Origin: Collinsella sp.
Lineage (GTDB): Bacteria; Actinomycetota; Coriobacteriia; Coriobacteriales; Coriobacteriaceae
Direction: 5' to 3'
NCBI GenBank assembly: GCA_019419645.1
Contig: DXZN01000019.1
Coordinates: 1-7,681, forward strand
DNA length: 7,681 nt
How positions within the stretch are numbered: position 1 is the stretch's first letter; each line of letters starts with the position of its first letter. Positions 6,062-7,681 of this stretch are shown one piece after another. The position numbers were made by a program, and so were the translations under genes. The notes under the pieces are model-generated. The model did no database searches and was not told the DNA's origin. It saw only the letters and a list, made by a program, of their open reading frames with translations.

Positions 6062-6218
6062 TGTGCGCCGCAGATGGGGTCGTCCATACGCCGCAACAAG
6101 CGTTCAAAAGCTTGGTGCGGCAACTGCACTTCTTAATATGCATAGAACAATCGCCATCTTGCATAAAATAAGGGCTCAGTCCGGGTTTGCCCGTGCCTAC
6201 CCCCATCTGCGCCGTGCA
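6062..6218. repeat. Inverted-repeat unit just 3' of the RAYT gene (possible REPIN)
   Basis: The arms at 6062-6079 (ending CGCAGATGGGG) and 6201-6218 (starting CCCCATCTGCG) match as an inverted repeat at 15 of 18 positions. Eleven are contiguous, and two of the three differences are still G-U pairable. They enclose about 120 bp that includes a further hairpin (6090-6121). The unit begins eight bases after the RAYT stop codon. Two REP-like sequences in inverted orientation next to a RAYT is the known arrangement of a REPIN. The repeat is seen; the REPIN identity is inference. Confidence 0.5.
6090..6121. repeat. Imperfect 32-base palindrome downstream of the RAYT stop
   Basis: GCCGCA (6090-6095) pairs with TGCGGC (6116-6121). 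After one A-G mismatch, CAAGC (6097-6101) pairs with GCTTG (6110-6114) around an 8-base loop. A stem with one internal mismatch is typical of REP palindromes. No T run follows, so it is not a clear terminator for the RAYT gene 35 bases upstream. It shares the 7-mer AAGCGTT with the hairpin at 5075-5107, in the loop region of both. Confidence 0.5.
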
Positions 6219-6649
6219 AAAAATGGAGTTTTCAGCATCGCGGTACTGCCACTACCGTCGCAATTTTGCAACATACGGGCCCCGAAGCTATTTATGCCTG
6301 CCGATGCGCTCCCGAAGCTCATGTTTGCGCCCCTGAGACCACGATGCTTGTTCTAAAACGCCCTATATATGCGCCTGGAGACGTTGATTAACGCTTTCGA
6401 TGCGTATACACACAGCTTGGCGTGCTGAATACTCGCAAAAATGCACGCCGCTCCCTATGGGACCCGTCTGCAGCAGGCGCGAAGCGAATCGGAGCCCAGC
6501 TGGATGGGGCATGGGACGATGCTAGGTGTGCTCGTGGCCCTGCCGCAGGCCTTTGGTGCTGTGGAAAACGCCCGTGTTCGCGTCTGGCTGTGTGGTAAAT
6601 GACAGACGGGGTGCCGGACGCGCGGACTTTGTGCGTTCGCGCTCATTAG
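6219..6649. other. About 430 bases with no convincing gene
   Basis: Base composition is mixed: AT-rich patches (6219-6240, 6350-6375) lie next to GC-rich ones. No frame shows a recognisable protein. CGTCTG (6581-6586) and CAGACG (6603-6608) form a small stem. The only weak coding candidate is a short ORF at 6504-6602, listed separately. The stretch may be decayed sequence or part of a repeat family; without a genome comparison I cannot say. Confidence 0.5.
6504..6602 (+). CDS. Possible small hydrophobic peptide (32 residues), weak candidate
   Basis: An ATG at 6504 is preceded by GGAG (6491-6494) at 9-base spacing and opens a 32-codon frame ending in TGA. The peptide has a hydrophobic middle (TMLGVLVALPQAFGAV) that could be a short membrane segment, and a basic end. 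The same frame reaches back to an ATG at 6441, giving 53 residues, but that start has no ribosome site. I do not recognise the product. The frame may be chance. Confidence 0.15.
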   Translation: MGHGTMLGVLVALPQAFGAVENARVRVWLCGK

Positions 6650-6680
6650 AAAAAACAGAGCCGCCCGTATCGGGCGGCTC
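6650..6680 (-). terminator. Rho-independent terminator of the suf operon
   Basis: GAGCCGCCCG (6658-6667) and CGGGCGGCTC (6671-6680) form a perfect 10-bp stem with a 3-base loop. On the minus strand they are followed by TGTTTTTT (6657-6650). The stem starts 32 bases past the sufU stop codon, so sufU is the last gene of its operon. Confidence 0.93.
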
Positions 6681-6712
6681 GGCAATCAAAAACCTTGGAT
6701 TCGGGGCATACG

Positions 6713-7147
6713 CTACTGGTTTGCTTGCCCCTCGAGCATGCCGTCGAGGGTGCGCCAGGCGAGCTCGGCGCATTTGACGCGGGCGGGCATGTGCGAGATG
6801 TCCTGGAGCTGGGCGGCCTCGTCCAGATCTTCCAGGTCCTCCTCGGAGAGCTGTTCGCCGCGGATCATGGCGAGGAAGAGCCCTGCCAAGCGACGCGCTT
6901 CCTCGACCGTCTCGCCGGTGATGAGGTCGGCCATGATGTCGGCGCTGGCCTGACTGATGGCGCAGCCGTGGCCGGTAAAGGAGGCCTCCTCGATCACGCC
7001 GTTCTCGACACGCAGCTGCAAGGTGAGCTCGTCTCCGCAGCTGGGGTTGATGCCGTCGTGCTCGTGCGTGGGAGCATCCATCTCGTACTTATAGTCGGGG
7101 TGCGAGTTGTGCTCCATAAATGTGGTGGAGGTGTACAGATTACCCAT
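6713..7147 (-). CDS. sufU: SufU-type Fe-S assembly sulfurtransferase
   Basis: A 144-residue cytosolic protein of the SufU family. In Gram-positive SUF systems SufU accepts persulfide sulfur from SufS through a zinc-bound site and passes it on for cluster building on SufBCD. The expected zinc ligands are all present: Cys37 and Asp39 in NPSCGD (34-39), Cys62 in GHGCAISQAS, and Cys126 in RVKCAELAW. The insert between the second and third cysteines, about residues 95-120 and rich in acidic residues, is typical of SufU rather than IscU. The ATG at 7145-7147 lies inside the end of sufS, overlapping it by 8 bases. Its GGAG site falls within the sufS coding sequence, so translation is probably coupled. 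A longer in-frame opening to 7357 is only a shadow of sufS. Confidence 0.94.
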   Translation of the reverse strand: MGNLYTSTTFMEHNSHPDYKYEMDAPTHEHDGINPSCGDELTLQLRVENGVIEEASFTGHGCAISQASADIMADLITGETVEEARRLAGLFLAMIRGEQLSEEDLEDLDEAAQLQDISHMPARVKCAELAWRTLDGMLEGQANQ

Positions 7148-7681
7148 TGAATGTGCTCCAAACGTGATGCAGGCCGGCGATGAACTTGTCGATGTCGGCC
7201 TTGTCGTTGTAGAAGGCCACGCTGGCGCGGCAGCAGGCAAGGTTCTCGACGCCCAGCCAGGTGAGCAGCGGCTGCGCGCAGTGGTGACCGGCGCGGATGC
7301 AGACGCCGTCCATGTCCATGATGCTCGCGACATCGTGCGGGTGGATGCCCTTGACATTAAAGCTCACGACACCGTGGTGGTTATCCCAATAGATTGAGCC
7401 GATGATCTGGACAAAGTCGAGCTGCATGAGCTCGCCCATCAGGTAGTGGACGAGTGCCTGCTCGCGTGCCTGGATGTTTTCGTAGCCCACCGTGTTGACG
7501 AGGTAGTCGAGGGCGGCGCCTGTGGCGAAGATGCCGGCGGCGTCCTGCGTGCCGGCCTCGAACTTCTCGGGGACGGGAGCCCAGACGGCGTCCTGCTCAG
7601 TAACCGAGTCGATCATCTCACCGCCGGTAAGCATGGGCGGCATGGCGTTGAGCAGGTCCATCTTGCCCCACAGCACGCCGA
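7140..7681 (-). CDS. sufS: SufS cysteine desulfurase, C-terminal part (gene runs off the window)
   Basis: About 180 C-terminal residues of a class II (SufS-type) PLP-dependent cysteine desulfurase, which takes sulfur from cysteine to give alanine and an enzyme-bound persulfide. Visible landmarks in order are GVLWGKMDLL at the cut edge, the conserved FEAGTQD stretch, and the catalytic-loop motif RAGHHCAQPLL, whose Cys (codon 7278-7280) is the expected persulfide carrier. The 5' end, including the PLP lysine, lies beyond position 7681. The in-frame GTG at 7674-7676 is an internal valine, not the start. The gene overlaps sufU by 8 bases. By SUF operon convention sufB, sufC and sufD would be expected upstream, outside this window. 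Confidence 0.94.
   Translation of the reverse strand, partial: GVLWGKMDLLNAMPPMLTGGEMIDSVTEQDAVWAPVPEKFEAGTQDAAGIFATGAALDYLVNTVGYENIQAREQALVHYLMGELMQLDFVQIIGSIYWDNHHGVVSFNVKGIHPHDVASIMDMDGVCIRAGHHCAQPLLTWLGVENLACCRASVAFYNDKADIDKFIAGLHHVWSTFNG

Noticed and set aside
6281..6319. Direct repeat CCCGAAGCT spaced by exactly 30 bases, as in a repeat array
   Set aside because: Only two copies of 9 bases with unrelated sequence between and after them. This is expected by chance in a region of this size and is not a CRISPR array.
6223..6336. A 37-codon plus-strand ORF in the gene-poor region
   Set aside because: There is no ribosome site, the product is rich in Arg/Ser/Cys with no recognisable feature, and it overlaps no conserved pattern.

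Overview
The window looks like a piece of chromosome from a moderately GC-rich anaerobic actinobacterium of the class Coriobacteriia, most likely Collinsella or a close relative. This is inferred from gene content (a GGGtGRT protein paired with a NifU-like scaffold, a SufU-type SUF system, and a RAYT-type transposase with a C-terminal helix-turn-helix), strong Shine-Dalgarno sites and codon use. It is not proven from a marker gene.

Layout, left to right. Two tandem tRNA-Lys(CTT) genes (1-73, the first cut at its 5' end, and 117-192) are separated by a perfect 10-bp hairpin and end in a textbook UUCG-capped terminator. Facing them on the minus strand is dinD (276-1136), a DinD-family DNA-damage protein. 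Next, also on the minus strand, is an FAD-dependent oxidoreductase of the fumarate reductase / L-aspartate oxidase fold (1298-2824) with an altered substrate-site motif. A minus-strand operon of two genes follows: a NifU-like Fe-S scaffold (4104-4838) and then a GGGtGRT-family protein (3081-4085), with its own terminator at 3013-3045. Codon use in this pair is highly biased, suggesting high expression. A divergent region (4839-5241) leads to a plus-strand RAYT-like HUH transposase (5242-6054). About 600 bp without a convincing gene follows. Its first 160 bp carry structured inverted repeats that could be the RAYT's REP/REPIN-type partner. The window ends with the 3' end of a SUF Fe-S operon on the minus strand: sufS (partial, 7140-7681), overlapping sufU (6713-7147), and a strong terminator at 6650-6680.

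Two functional themes stand out. First, two different IscU/NifU-type scaffold proteins lie within 3 kb: SufU, which works with the cysteine desulfurase SufS, and the NifU-like partner of the GGGtGRT protein, whose role is unknown. Second, the RAYT keeps its HUH metal-binding motif but has serine where the family has its catalytic tyrosine. It lies next to palindromes that resemble REP elements, which suggests an inactivated or repurposed REP-processing enzyme.
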